Origin: Geosiphon pyriformis
Taxonomy: Eukaryota > Glomeromycota > Glomeromycetes > Archaeosporales > Geosiphonaceae
Length of the DNA: 64,000 nucleotides
Reading direction: 5' to 3'
NCBI GenBank assembly: GCA_016748015.1
Contig: JAAOMT010000741.1
Location: 786,120 to 850,119 of the forward strand
Part shown: in pieces, positions 48,947 to 60,299 of the stretch
Layout of the letters: every line of letters starts with the position of its first letter
How positions within the stretch are numbered: the stretch's first letter is position 1
Program-made: the position numbers and the translations under genes
The notes under the pieces: generated by a model
Databases searched by the model: none
Told to the model about the DNA's origin: nothing
Seen by the model: the letters and a program-made list of their open reading frames with translations, nothing else

Positions 48947-49582
48947 TGATTTAGTCTCTTATAGAAAGCAAATCACTACACTGTCAGCAGCATGAACACC
49001 AAGCAAACTAACCCAACAACCAATAGTTGAAATCAACTCACTTCTAGCACCAGTATTATGAATGCAGAAGAATGTGTAATTGGAATTCTCAACCAACTCA
49101 CACCAAATACATAGCATGTTCAGATAACTTGGATTATAAAGCCTTTTCTTTTAGGCTACAGGAAGGTGGTTATGCATGGCTTTCATAAAATAGGATTAAA
49201 AACATGCAAAAAAGTAGTTGGTGAAGCCTAATCAAAACCAACTGTTAAGATGCTATACACTAAATGTACATTGCATATTAATCTCATTGCATAGCATACT
49301 TTCTACAGCATAGACAACACATTTGGCTTTTCAACTAACAAAGCTCATGACATCAAAAAAATGCTTAACAAAATAGTGGGTGTTCCCAGAGACAGACTTT
49401 CTTTCAATAGACAGAAAATGACAGAATGTTCTAACAGATAGCACAATGTTAAAACCAGTGACAATATTGGCCAATAAATCAGTGTGCTTATTGCTATAAA
49501 CTTCAAAGTGGCCCTTAACTTTGTTTCAAACTACCAACAAGTTTTTTGATATAATGGCCTGCCAAATTCACTCTCTTTCAAT

Positions 49583-49960
49583 TCAACATTTATTGCAAAA
49601 ATTGGGACCAGTAAAATTTTTATAAGAGGTACAAGCATCCAAGGATGTCTGACTGTCTGTAAAAAAAGTAATCAAACTGGAAACAAGAACACATTTCAAA
49701 ACAAGAGTGATGGTGTGTAGTTCAGTTAGAGTTGACAAAAGCAAGCCACTTATCCCAATCCCTATACTATCATTAATATCAAAAAAGTAAGCAGTAGTAT
49801 CACTGTAAGCATTTATAGAACCCAAACTTTTAATTGAGTCATCAGTATAAACCACCACACCATCTGAAGTGTTCTCAAAAAGACATTTACTGATAAAACT
49901 TAGACTAACTCGGCAACTACCAGGAGCTGGATTAGAAGCTAGAACATAACCATTGACCAA
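49583..49960 (-). pseudogene. LINE RNase H domain, decayed
   Basis: 125 open codons with V-V-Y-T-D-D-S (family T-D-G-S), then L-L-S-T-L-T-E-L-H-T-I containing the conserved Glu, then F-F-T-D-S-Q-T-S-L containing the third acidic residue. The Gly of the first motif is Asp here. Flanks are frameshifted, so it is no longer part of a full polyprotein. Confidence 0.75.
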
Positions 49961-50314
49961 ACTACTATTCCCAATGAATTTTGTTAATACACTAAACCAA
50001 TTAAGAGCTGGACCTCTTAAATCCAGCCTTTTTCATCTGCAAAAATTACTCCATGTAAATCATGTGCCATAACAGTCTAAAAGCTGGTTTGTAAAAATGA
50101 TGCCAAACTTCTTTAGCAAGCCAACTATACTTATATACTGGCTCAAACCCAAAACATTAGCAACAGGTATGCCACTACCAGCCCAGAAAACATTCAGTAA
50201 AACATTGTCCAAAAAGAGCTTGCATAACACCAGAGTGTTGGTCATGCCAGCTAAAAAGAAATTCACAAGATCCAATAACAACATAACCAGAAAACTAAGG
50301 GGTTGCCAGAGCAT

Positions 50315-52190
50315 TCAATTAATAGCCTGCAAATCCATCACCCTATGTTCAAATAATTTGCCAAGAATGTCTTTCAAATTAGCAAACAGTACCAAATTAG
50401 CGAAAGAGTTTTCGACTTGCAACTGCCTAAAAGTCTTGAGACTATACAAATCAGATTGTAAAATGCTTTTATTGGAGAAATCCCTAGGCAAGTTGGTCTT
50501 GAGCTTCAGATCTTTTCTCAGCAGCCTATTCCATTTTTCACAAACATTCACAAAAGCATGACTAAACTGCAATTTATATCCAATAATAGGTTGTAAAACA
50601 GCAGATACTAAATAGAGAAACTGTTTATCAAAGACCACTTTTTTTAAGACCAAGTTAACAAAAAATTTCACATCCGACTGGGCCTTGGTAAGACTGGGCT
50701 TTGAAAGACCATTAGTGGATAAAAAAATTCCTAAGTATCTATAAGACTTGCTTTTCTTAGCAATTAAAATATCTGAATTACTAATTGTTAAATAAGGAGC
50801 CTCAACTTTGTAATTAATAAGTATAGCTATCATTTTTTCAGTGTTAATTAAAATGTCATTGAAATAAAAAAATTTGCTAGCAATATCCAAGATATGCTGA
50901 GTAGCAGCCATGCTATTTCCAACTCAGATAGTATTATTCACAAATGTCTCTGCAGCTAAATATAATGTCAAACCACTTTTGTGATCCCACTTGCCAGTTT
51001 GTGTAAAAAATTTTGAGTTTAGCCAATATTCAAACAAATTCTCATGTCTTTTAACCTCATACAGCAAGGGATTATAAAAAATTCTCTATAACAAAGGTGA
51101 GAAAACCTCACCCTGATCCAGGCCATCATGAACAATGTATTCATCAGTAAGTCTAAAATCTGTCATCATCTAATTAATGTGGTTATTATGTATGGTCCTA
51201 AAAAACTTAATGAAATGGGAACACATTTTAATTCTGACCAAGTTGTTTCTTAAGTGAGACTATCCAACTGAGTTATAGGCTTTATGCATATCCTGAAGAA
51301 CAAGTCACAATTCACAATTTTTTTCAAGTACATCTTCAATAACAAAGCCTACAGCAAAAATTGGGGTTTGAGTAGAAGTGCCCTTTAAAACTGAAAAATT
51401 ATCTTAATGCAGCACATTATAATTGCCACAAGCCAAAGAAATCCTATCAGACAGAATTTTGGACAAAATCTTCCTAGCTGTTTCAACCAATATTATTGGT
51501 CTCATATTAATGAAAGGCCTTTCTCAATCATAAGGCTTTGGTATCATAGAAATTCAGGCACTTTTCTATTGCTTAGAAACTGTATCAAATCTTAAACACT
51601 CATTCAAAATGTCCAGCAAGCCACCAAGAATCTGCTGAATGCTATGTTTTCAAAGCTCATTAAGAATACCAGAAAAACCAGCAGCTTTCCCATTAGACAG
51701 AGATTTGACTACTTGTAAAAACTCATTAAGCCCAATATCACACATAATGCCTAAAAAAGCCATATTATTAACATAATTAAGAGGAGCATATTGGTTGAGC
51801 CAGTGAGCAAAAGTAGAACTAGGCACCAAATACTTTTTTATCCATCCTTCTATAATATTATTAACTGTTAATTTGATTATATGAGATTCTAAAACAAGCT
51901 TGTCATTTACCACTAAATGATCAAATACCACTTTTTGAACAGGGCAATCCAAGACACTTCTAATCATTCTACCCTTATCAGAACAAAAATTTTCCATATA
52001 TTTGTCAATAGCTTTCCTAATAAAATTATTTCTGGCAGTCTTAAATTCACAGTATTTGGACTTGTGATAACTTTTCTTGACATATAACAAATGATATAAG
52101 ACAACACCAAAACAACCACCACTTTTAATCAGACCATGAACTTTAATAGCTTTTTTTTCATCAATAGTAACCCATGTGTTAATAAGACAA
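50315..52190 (-). pseudogene. LINE reverse transcriptase, inactive
   Basis: The N-terminal piece (52190-51650) ends with LSNGKAAGFSGILNEL, the usual non-LTR RT entry motif (family pattern GKAPGPDGI.NE). Fragments across 51650-50950 keep the RT order. The catalytic FADD/FVDD box reads F-V-N-N at 50944-50933: both Asp codons are AAT, as two G-to-A changes would give, and a stop follows three codons later. The last piece (50911-50315) is open for 198 codons and includes a thumb-like region. Inactive on two counts. Confidence 0.75.
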
Positions 52191-53039
52191 TGTTACTCAT
52201 AAGAAGTATATTAGCATATAAATTAGCCAATCAGAAGTAGTTGTAGTAAATGTAAAATTCCAGGATTCCTCTCAAGAGAAATTGCAGGATTCCAGAAATT
52301 TTAGGATTCTCATACAAGGAATTGCAGAATTCCAGAATTCCAGGATTTCTCTTAAAAGGAATTGCAGGATTCCAGGAATTCCAGAATTTCTGGTGTAAAA
52401 AATTAAAGAATTGAGGAATTTCAATTATATATATATAGCAGTAACATTAGAAGTAGAAAAGACAGACCTTCCAGTTTAGATTTGATCTAAAGAATCTTCT
52501 AAACTCACAAATATTAATAAATAATTATTCTCTATCTCAAATGTACTCTCTACTATTAACACTTTATGTTGATAATAATTAATACTTAACTACACTGGAA
52601 CAATAGCTCTTGATCACAGCTATTGATGAGATACTAACTATTATTGTCTTGGCTTATTTTTTATTTTTTATTTTTTATTTCTTTTATTTTATTTTTTTTT
52701 TCTTTATTGTTATTACTAATTGATTAAAAAATTAAGTACTGAGATACAGATATTATAGGAACTGGTAAAAGACCCATGATACAAGAGTAGAACACTTATA
52801 GACTTAAGGATAGCTTACCAGGAGGATTATTAGCCACTATGCTGAGAAAAAAATCGATGGAATTGCAATTCCAGGAGGCTATTGAAACAATTATTAAAAT
52901 CTCTATCTATTATACAAAAAACTCTATAAAAAACCCTTTAGATCAACCAAACCTTCAGATACCAATAGCAAAATATTAATTAGGCACCAAGTTATAAATT
53001 TGTTATTTGATTTAAGACCCCAAATAATTATCTATAACA
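52191..53039 (+). repeat. 5' LTR of the Gypsy element
   Basis: 849 bp, TG...CA. U3 carries an array of short palindromic units around ggaattcc-type sequences (52255-52385). TATA-like tatatatata at about 52427-52437, and an aataaa at about 52518 as a candidate poly-A signal. Confidence 0.9.
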
Positions 53040-53041
53040 TT

Positions 53042-53057
53042 TGGTGCTCCCTGTGAG
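53042..53057 (+). promoter_or_regulatory. Primer-binding site
   Basis: TGGTGCTCCCTGTGAG two bases after the LTR end, beginning TGG as expected for pairing with a tRNA 3' CCA end. Which tRNA was not determined. Confidence 0.65.
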
Positions 53058-53102
53058 ATATAATTCTACAGAGAACCTGCACCAACAACAACCATCCAAA
53101 CA

Positions 53103-54852
53103 GTGACAGAATCTGAAAAAATAGGAACAAACCATTTGGGATTTGCAAAATCCTTATTCCAATATTATTACACCCATCTCAGATTAACAAATAATAGTTG
53201 GCCAACAGAATCAGCTTTCAATTGCTATGTCAATGAGAAAATTATATATCATTTAAGAGACCAAAGAGATCCAAAATCCACTTTCAACAATTTTTTTAGT
53301 AAACTACTCTAAAGCACTACCCTTCTGCAAAATTATTTATTCACATCATTAATCACAGAAATAAACAGGAAAATTGAAAAATACACCAAACAAAAATTTC
53401 TTATCATGTTTGCTGATAAAAAAAAAAGAAGGCTACAAACACCAGCAGGAATCCCAAAGCAAATTTAACTACCCACTTGGAAGAAACAAAAATTTGATTC
53501 ACTGACCAATCTATTGTATCATCACACACCTAGAAGTACTATCAATATAACATTAACAAACACATCTACCACAAATGTGATAACACTATTAAACAAGATT
53601 CCATTCTAAAGTAAACAAAAAAAAACAGAATTACTAGAAACATATGGTGATTATTTTGAAGAATTTAAATTATGATTCCTAACACCATCAGAAATTTAAT
53701 CACTACCACCACAACCAGATTTTGGAGTCATTAGTCCTTGGAAAATAACTGACTCTGAAGAAAAAAAAGGTAGCAATTGGGAAAATAATAACCAAAACAC
53801 AATTCTAAAAAAACCAGAAATTGGAACTCTGGTTAATCAAACCTTAAAAAACCAGAATAATCAAAACTCCAACATTAATAATCAACAATACTTACCTCCA
53901 GTAATCATGATCAATCCACCACCAGCTTCACCAATCAACAAACAGCAACAACAACAGCAACAATCACAACCACCACAACCACGACAACCACCACAACAGC
54001 AATAACTACAACAACAACCACAACTGCAATCACAACTATCATTAATACAAATAGCATATGCACCCATTGCCAAAATTAAAAAATTTTCTAGTGAAGAGAA
54101 TGACACTTAAATGTGGATTAATGACATCACCAAAGCCATTACCACTAATAACTGGAATAATACCAGAGCCCTTCAAGTAATCCCCTATTTTCTTTAAGAT
54201 GCTGTTGACTTGTGGTATCATAGTCTAGCTCAGAAACCTCAGACATTTGATGCATTTAAATTAGAATTTTTAAGATATTTTAATAACAGCAACAGCATCA
54301 ACTATCTAGCCAATACTTTTACCACAATTAAACAAGGAGACACTGAAGCAGTTACTACTTATTTGGAATGTTTCTATCGAAATCTGTGCCAAATACAAGC
54401 CATTAACACCAATTATTTTACTGCAGCCCAGATTCTAAATCAGTTTATTCATGGATTGCACAGTAGCATCCTGCAACACATATGTCCAATATATTCACAA
54501 ACTCTCCAAAACATAGTTACCAATGCACAAGATTTTGAATCTGCTAAACTCAAAGCTAACCATGCTCAAGCTGTCAATTTAGTGATGAATAGATTATCTG
54601 AATTGGATTCTAAGCTAAAACAATTCAGTAATTCTATTGACAAAATTGGAGGGATACTTAGCTAACAATCAGGCAATTTATCAACCTCCACAACAATGCA
54701 ACAATCAAGGAACTGTGAATCGTTTTCAGAATCAGTCACATTTATTATCCTTCACCAATCAACAGTGGCAACAGGAAACATGTGTTTGCCACTACTGTGG
54801 TAAACAAAGATATTTGAAAATCAACTGCAGATTAAGAATAGATAACCAATAA
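53103..54852 (+). pseudogene. Gypsy gag, broken
   Basis: ATG at 53103. The N-terminal 69 codons run to a TAA, followed by frame-shifted pieces, a Gln/Pro-rich CAA/CCA tract at 53940-54050 and then the Retrotrans_gag domain. In that domain D-L-W-Y-H-S-L and F-K-L-E-F-L-R-Y-F are at about 54200-54280, and 54210-54665 is open for 151 codons. The zinc knuckle at about 54785-54830 has C-x2-C-x4 and the final Cys, but Tyr stands where the His of CCHC belongs (CAT to TAT would do it). Structural protein of the particle, now defective. Confidence 0.8.
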
Positions 54853-55254
54853 TCAGGAAATCAATGACAAAACCCCAATTGCCAATTTCAAACTCCAAGT
54901 TATCAATCAAACTCAGAACTATATCAACCAAATTACATATCTATAACACAGCAACAAATTTATCACCCACCAATTTATCAGCCAACAACACCCATTATTT
55001 ATTAACTGCAGTCCCAACCCATTTATCAGTTGTAGCCTCAGGTAATTTATCAATCCTAACAAATTCAAACACTATCTTAGAACTTATCTCAAAACAAAAT
55101 CCAAAGGCCAAGACTGACACAACAAAGCTGAAGATTGTTAATAGTAGTTTATTAACTGATTCCTAGTTCTTTCATGCAACCATCAGGATCTCGACAATAG
55201 AATTCAGACACCAGATACACCCAAAACCTGAATTTCCAGAACTATTTAAGTTTC

Positions 55255-55750
55255 TTGGTCACCCCAAAAGATGCCACATCTAACAAATTCAAAGCCAACC
55301 AAAAGCCACTTACTAACAATATTCTACCAACAACCATTATGGAGAACAAATCACTTACTGTTATTTTTCTGTTTAAACTCAAAGAACCAGTTGAAATGTC
55401 ACTATTCAGTGGAACTGCTCTAGAATCAAAACCCATTATTGCGATGTATACAGATGCTAAAGTTGATGGGCAGCACATAAAACTGATCCTAAAGAGTAGA
55501 TCAGCTGGTAGTATCATTACAAAACAACTCATGGACCAATTAGATTACCAAGTTGATTGCACTGTAAGTGCCAGAATCATAACAGCTGATGGAGTAATCA
55601 AAATTCTGATCAGCAAGATAGACAACTTACCTATTGAAATCAACAACATTATTGTACTCATCAAAGTTCTTGTGATGGAAGCAACCTAGTACCAAGCACT
55701 TGTTGGTAATAACTGGCTGTCCAAAACCAATATAACACTTGATTAGACCA
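55255..55750 (+). pseudogene. Gypsy aspartic protease, inactive
   Basis: An open 144-codon stretch, then a stop and the trailing Gly-x-N-W-L block typical after retropepsin domains. The active-site loop before S-A-G-S reads K-S-R in place of the family's D-(S/T)-G, so the catalytic Asp and Gly are both lost. The second signature region (P-I-E-I-N-N then hydrophobic) is at about 55630. Confidence 0.7.
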
Positions 55751-55754
55751 CATA

Positions 55755-56990
55755 AGAACTATACCTTAGCCAGAACAGTTGACACACACATGTACCAGCC
55801 ATGTATGGCCATTTCAAGACTATCACTCTGTCAGCACTACTGATCAAATTCGAGGAAGAAAAGAAAAAATCTACCTGAAAAACCTACCACATGTTCTGAG
55901 CCAATAAAAATCACAATAAGCTATCACCAATACTCTTTTAGGATGACAAAGAAAAAAAAAAGTGAAAAGAAAAATCTATCTGGAATACCAACCAAGTCTG
56001 GAAAACTGACAACAATTAGAACAAACTAACAACAACTTGGGAGTAGAAAAAAGATAACAATAAGGGAAAAGAGAAAGAAGAAGAAAATCTAACACCAACT
56101 ACTTATAGCCCATATGCTTACTCTTCATTACAGCCATCTAACTATTGCCAATCAAAATTGGTATGTGTAGATTGCGGCAAGAAATTGTTGTTAATGGGTG
56201 CATGCTGTGGTGATGATGAGGAATACTCTATAGCAACAAAGTTATATTGTTGGTCATGTGTTATAGAACAGTTTGAACATCCAAAAAGACAAAGAAAATA
56301 GGATAATAAAATCTTGTCTTGCATATAGAACTATTTTATCTGACAAAAGAATGTGGAATAATATTCCTAAACAAGAAAAAATGTGCAACGAAACATGCCA
56401 GTATACTATCCTGATAAATGACTAGATACACAAAAGAACTTCAATTGACAATGCCTAGAAAAGAACATTGTGACAATTGGAAAGATATCCTCATGACAAA
56501 CATAAAATCTGGAGAATAGCAAGTGCAAAAGCAAAAGATACCACTACCAGTGAGTTATTAGAAATTAAGAATAACTCACTTTTACTGTCTGAACCTGAAT
56601 ACATCCTCACCTTCAACATTTTTGGCAATATTGAAGATGATCCAGAAGAATTCCATGAACATTACCAGCAATTAGCACTCATTAAGAAAAAACAAGAGCA
56701 GCATTTAGAGCAGTTGAATACTCGATTATGTTAACACTGCTTAATTTTCTATGACTTCCAGTATTGTAATAAGTGTAATCTTATTTACAATTCACTACCA
56801 CACATAGTCTACATAATCCCAAAAGAAAACGAATCAATCAGCAGTTGTGCATCAGAATTAGAACCAACTTCCAATCCTGATTCAAACTCCAACAATGACA
56901 ATAACAACAAAAACAATGGTTCCAGCTCTGCTTAATATGACAACAAAAATAATAGCAATTCAAACTCTGATTCAAACTCCAAACAATACA
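55755..56990 (+). pseudogene. Cysteine-rich linker between protease and dUTPase
   Basis: Across stops the plus strand shows two zinc-ribbon-like clusters. At 56161-56300: C-V-D-C, then A-C-C-G, then C-W-S-C. At about 56730-56790: a C-x2-C-like start with a stop inside, then Y-C-N-K-C. Between them lies 56477-56734, open for 85 codons and starting RYPHDKHKIWRIA after the first residues, with a helical Glu/Gln-rich end. After the second cluster comes an Asn/Ser/Asp-rich low-complexity stretch. I know of no standard Gypsy domain here. A nucleic-acid-binding role is inference. Confidence 0.45.
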
Positions 56991-57039
56991 TTGCACTCCC
57001 TGATCTTAACAAGAAGCAAAAACTGAAATAGTTTAGTGA

Positions 57040-57540
57040 TAATAATGAAGATATTATGCCAGAATGTGCACATGATACTAATGCAGAGTTTGATCTAAGT
57101 TATCTGAGAAAAAATCCCATTAAATTGGAATCTCATTCACATATCTGTATTGATCTCAAAATAGCATTGAAAATTCCAGCAACAACAATGGTTCAGTTAG
57201 CATCTAAAAATAGCTTAGCCAAAAAAGAAATCAATATCAGAAAAAAAATAACTAATACAGAATATGTAGGAAATATCATTACTATATTACAAAATAACTC
57301 AAAAAAGACATATATTATAGATCCAAACAAAAAAATAGCACAAGCAATATTTCTGACTTTGGTTAAAATAGCTCAATTAGTATCAGTAAGAAACAGAGAA
57401 GAATTAGCAATAACAGCAAAAGAAATACAGGGATTTGAATCAACAGGTAGAATAGATGTACCAGTTAATATGACAAAGGAAAAGGTTAGTGACAAGAGAG
57501 AAATTATCTCCACCTGTTAATTAATTTTTATTCTACCATA
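57040..57540 (+). pseudogene. Retrotransposon-encoded dUTPase domain, inactive
   Basis: Residues of the 154-codon open piece (57056-57520) keep all five dUTPase motifs in order. Motif 1 is N-A-E-F-D-L (9-14), motif 2 L-A-S-K-N-S-L-A (48-55), motif 3 I-T-N-T-E-Y-V-G-N-I (65-74), motif 4 K-K-I-A-Q-A-I-F-L (92-100), motif 5 G-F-E-S-T-G (126-131). Spacing suits the trimeric all-beta dUTPase family, which hydrolyses dUTP to dUMP. In motif 3 the catalytic Asp is Asn, the next two residues also differ, and the Tyr is kept; Gly-to-Glu changes occur in motifs 1, 3 and 5. All fit single G-to-A changes. It lies between protease and RT in the pol order. Dead in this copy. Confidence 0.85.
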
Positions 57541-57660
57541 TGACCAGTATATGTTAGCCATAAAAAAAGAAGTAAAAGATCAAGCTCAGTTGTTTGAAGC
57601 AGAAGCCACCATCTGCAAATCAGGAAAGATTGGACTTACTAATCTTTACATTGTTACTGG

Positions 57661-58536
57661 AGGTTTTTGGTCTCTTTTCTTAAATGTTGTTGATGCTTGT
57701 TTGCTGTTTTATTCACGACTAGAGGAAGTAGTTGAACCTTCGATAACTGAATTTATCTTCAAATTATCTCCTATAATTTGAACCGCTGGGCTTATAAGTG
57801 GAATGGCCAATTCTGTGCCAGTTACTTTATGTAGTTACGTTGTAGTAAATGTCAACTCTTTCCCAGGAATTGCTCGTCTGGAAGCTCACTAAAAATGTGT
57901 AGTTACTTTGCTGTGAAAGTCAACTCTTCTACAGGAATCTCGTCTGTAGGCTACCCAAATGATTATGATAANNNNNNNNNNNNNNNNNNNNNNNNNNNNN
58001 NNNNNNNNNNNNNNNNNNNNNNNNNNNNNNNNNNNNNNNNNNNNNNNNNNNNNNNNNNNNNNNNNNNNNNNNNNNNNNNNNNNNNNNNNNNNNNNNNNNN
58101 NNNNNNNNNNNNNNNNNNNNNNNNNNNNNNNNNNNNNNNNNNNNNNNNNNNNNNNNNNNNNNNNNNNNNNNNNNNNNNNNNNNNNNNNNNNNNNNNNNNN
58201 NNNNNNNNNNNNNNNNNNNNNNNNNNNNNNNNNNNNNNNNNNNNNNNNNNNNNNNNNNNNNNNNNNNNNNNNNNNNNACTACAAGTTATTTCGCTGAACT
58301 ATGAATTATTTCGGCCAATTTCCATTAATTTCGGCGAATTTTTGCTATGTTATATGGTTCAGGGTATTGTGTAAATTGATCATCTCAATTTCTATGGTCC
58401 AAATCGGGTTATTGATTAAATGATGATAATTGCTAATTTGATTAAATAATAAGTGAAATTCGAAACGATAATAATATATGCTAATTAATGATAGGAATTA
58501 TAAAGGAAATTTCATGCTAATTAATAGCTAAAATTC
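57661..58536. mobile_element. 876-bp insertion in the Gypsy pol region
   Basis: The pol reading breaks at 57660 and resumes at 58543. tactgg occurs at both borders (57655-57660, 58537-58542), a 6-bp target duplication. The insert holds two imperfect ~66-bp tandem units (about 57826-57957), the assembly gap, short repeats of an aatttcggcgaa type (58290-58345) and a segment shared with 28868-29010. No coding capacity seen. Non-autonomous element of unknown class. Confidence 0.55.
57972..58277. other. Assembly gap (306 N)
   Basis: Unresolved bases inside the 876-bp insertion. Tandem repeats border it, so the true length may differ. Confidence 1.
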
Positions 58537-58542
58537 TACTGG

Positions 58543-59730
58543 TAACAACATACCAGCCAAAAGCCCCAAAAACATCAAAATTCTCATTTACAACACAACC
58601 AGAACTGTTATCGAGATACCAAAAGGAACTATTATTAGATACTTAACCACTGAAGTTGAGAATCAACCACCAAACAACATTTTAGATTTTTCACAGCTTT
58701 GTAAATATGTGAATATCACATTACAAACCATTTATGGACAAAGTAAATATTATCTGCTCCAACCAGAACAATTGGAACAGATGAATATAGGGAATCTAAA
58801 TTCACTCCAACAAATGCAATTAAAAATGTTATTTAACAATTTCAGTAACATCTTTGCTAGTAAAAATAAATTTGGTCACACCAACATCATCCAACATCAG
58901 ATCAATACTGGAAAAGCAATGCTAATTAAACAAAGAGCATATTGAGTACCACCAGCCAGCCATGAGATCATCTGTTAAGAAATCAACTAAATGTTAAACA
59001 ATAGACTAATTCAGTCATCGATAAGTCTATGATTATTACCAATGGTACTAGTCTGAAAGAAAAATGAAAAAATCCACTTTTGTGTAGATTATAAAAAGCT
59101 TAATGGTGTTATTCATGGAAATAGTTATCCAATTTCACGAATTCAGGAGTTATTTGACACTTTTGGGAGAAAGAAATGGTTCTCAACACTGGATTTAGAT
59201 AGTGGTTACTGGCAAATAGCCATGAATTCAGCCAACAAAAAAAAAACAGCATTTATCACAAGAGAAAGAAATTTTGAGTTTGAAGTAATGCCATTTGGAT
59301 TGATGAATGCTCCAGCAACATTCCAATAGTTCATAAAAGTTGTATATACTGGACTACTATAGAAATCAGTAGTTGTCTATTTAGACAACATCAATGTGCT
59401 TTCCAAAACATTTGATGATCATTTACATCATCTCCAACAAGTATTTGAAAGACTTAAACAAGCAGAATTGAAATTAAACACAAACAAATGTTTCTTTGGC
59501 AAAACGGAACTCAAGTTTTTGGGACATGTTGTGAGTAAAGATGGTATCAAAACAGATCCAAATAAGATAGAAATTGTTAAGAACTTTCCAGTATCAAATA
59601 ATCTCACAGAATTAAGAGCATTCTTGGGATTTGTTAAATACTACTGCCACTTTATCAAAAACTTTTCTAAAATAGCTCAACCACTATACCAACTCCAAAC
59701 AAAAAACACCAAATATAAATAGACTGAAAC
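58543..59730 (+). pseudogene. Gypsy reverse transcriptase, inactive
   Basis: One frame, interrupted by several stops, reads from the end of the dUTPase linker through RT. F-C-V-D-Y-K-K-L-N lies at about 59078-59104, F-S-T-L-D-L-D-S-G-Y-W-Q-I at about 59181-59220, M-P-F-G-L-M-N-A-P-A-T-F-Q at about 59290-59328. The catalytic box is Y-L-D-N at 59378-59389, where the second Asp is Asn (GAC to AAC). The thumb and connection run on in 59396-59722 with L-G-H-V-V-S and F-L-G-F-V-K-Y-Y. Stops such as TAG for Trp or Gln fit transitions. Confidence 0.9.
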
Positions 59731-60180
59731 TCAACAAAAGACTTTTGATACATTAAGAAGAAAACTTATTCAAGCCCTAGTACTAATCTATTCAGACCAT
59801 AGCAAGCCATTCATAATTACAATCGATGGATCTGGTCAAACATTGGGAGCAGTACTATCACAGAGAGAACCAGATGGAAGAGAATATTCAGTAGCATACA
59901 TTAGTAGAAGCTTAAGTCTAGCAGAAAAAACTATGGAACATCAGCATTAAAACACTTAGCAATTTATTGGGCAGTCATCAAATAGAAAGAATATTTGAGT
60001 AAGAAGTTTGATGTATACACCAATTACAAGGGATTGATTTCAATTCAGAAACAAGAATTTGTAGACAATTGCCATACTAAATAGAAAATAGAACTTTTAC
60101 CATTCAATTATACAGTATATTACAAAAAAGGAAAAGAAAACAAAAATGCCAACAGTCTGTCACAAATAAGACAAATCTAA
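59731..60180 (+). pseudogene. Gypsy RNase H
   Basis: Follows RT directly: I-T-I-D-G-S-G at about 59815-59835, then G-A-V-L-S-Q and later a Y-I-S-R-S-L block; the domain then falls out of frame around 59950. Conserved Asp of the first motif present; the rest is frameshifted. Confidence 0.75.
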
Positions 60181-60299
60181 AAACATTTTAACACAAAAAT
60201 ATAACAAAAAATAAATATACAAAAATACCAACAATTCTAACATTATATAAATACTCAATTGTTCAAGGAAAAATTATTTTCAAAAGAACAAAACAACAT

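Larger units (their letters stand above)
48430..52190 (-). mobile_element. Non-LTR retrotransposon (LINE), decayed, interrupted by a Gypsy LTR
   Basis: The minus strand holds, in order, a reverse transcriptase (52190-50315), a connection region (50314-50060), an RNase H domain (49960-49583) and a C-terminal domain (48946-48563), then an A-rich 3' tail at about 48445-48425. The reading frame at the 5' side is open right up to 52190, where a Gypsy LTR begins with TG, so the Gypsy most simply inserted into the LINE ORF; the 5' part, including any endonuclease, is not in the window. Many stops and frameshifts separate the pieces. The order RT, RNase H, C-terminal domain matches the LINE type I associate with Rhizophagus. 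Confidence 0.8.

Noticed and set aside
50097-50561. 154-codon plus-strand frame in the LINE
   Set aside because: Antisense to the LINE polyprotein, which has recognisable domains.
53882-54106. Cys/Gly-rich minus-strand frame
   Set aside because: Antisense of the CAA/CCA tract in gag; the cysteines come from the repeat.
55242-55532. Minus-strand frame in the protease region
   Set aside because: Shadow of the plus-strand protease.
57895-58374. Open frame across the assembly gap
   Set aside because: Most of it is N; openness is meaningless.
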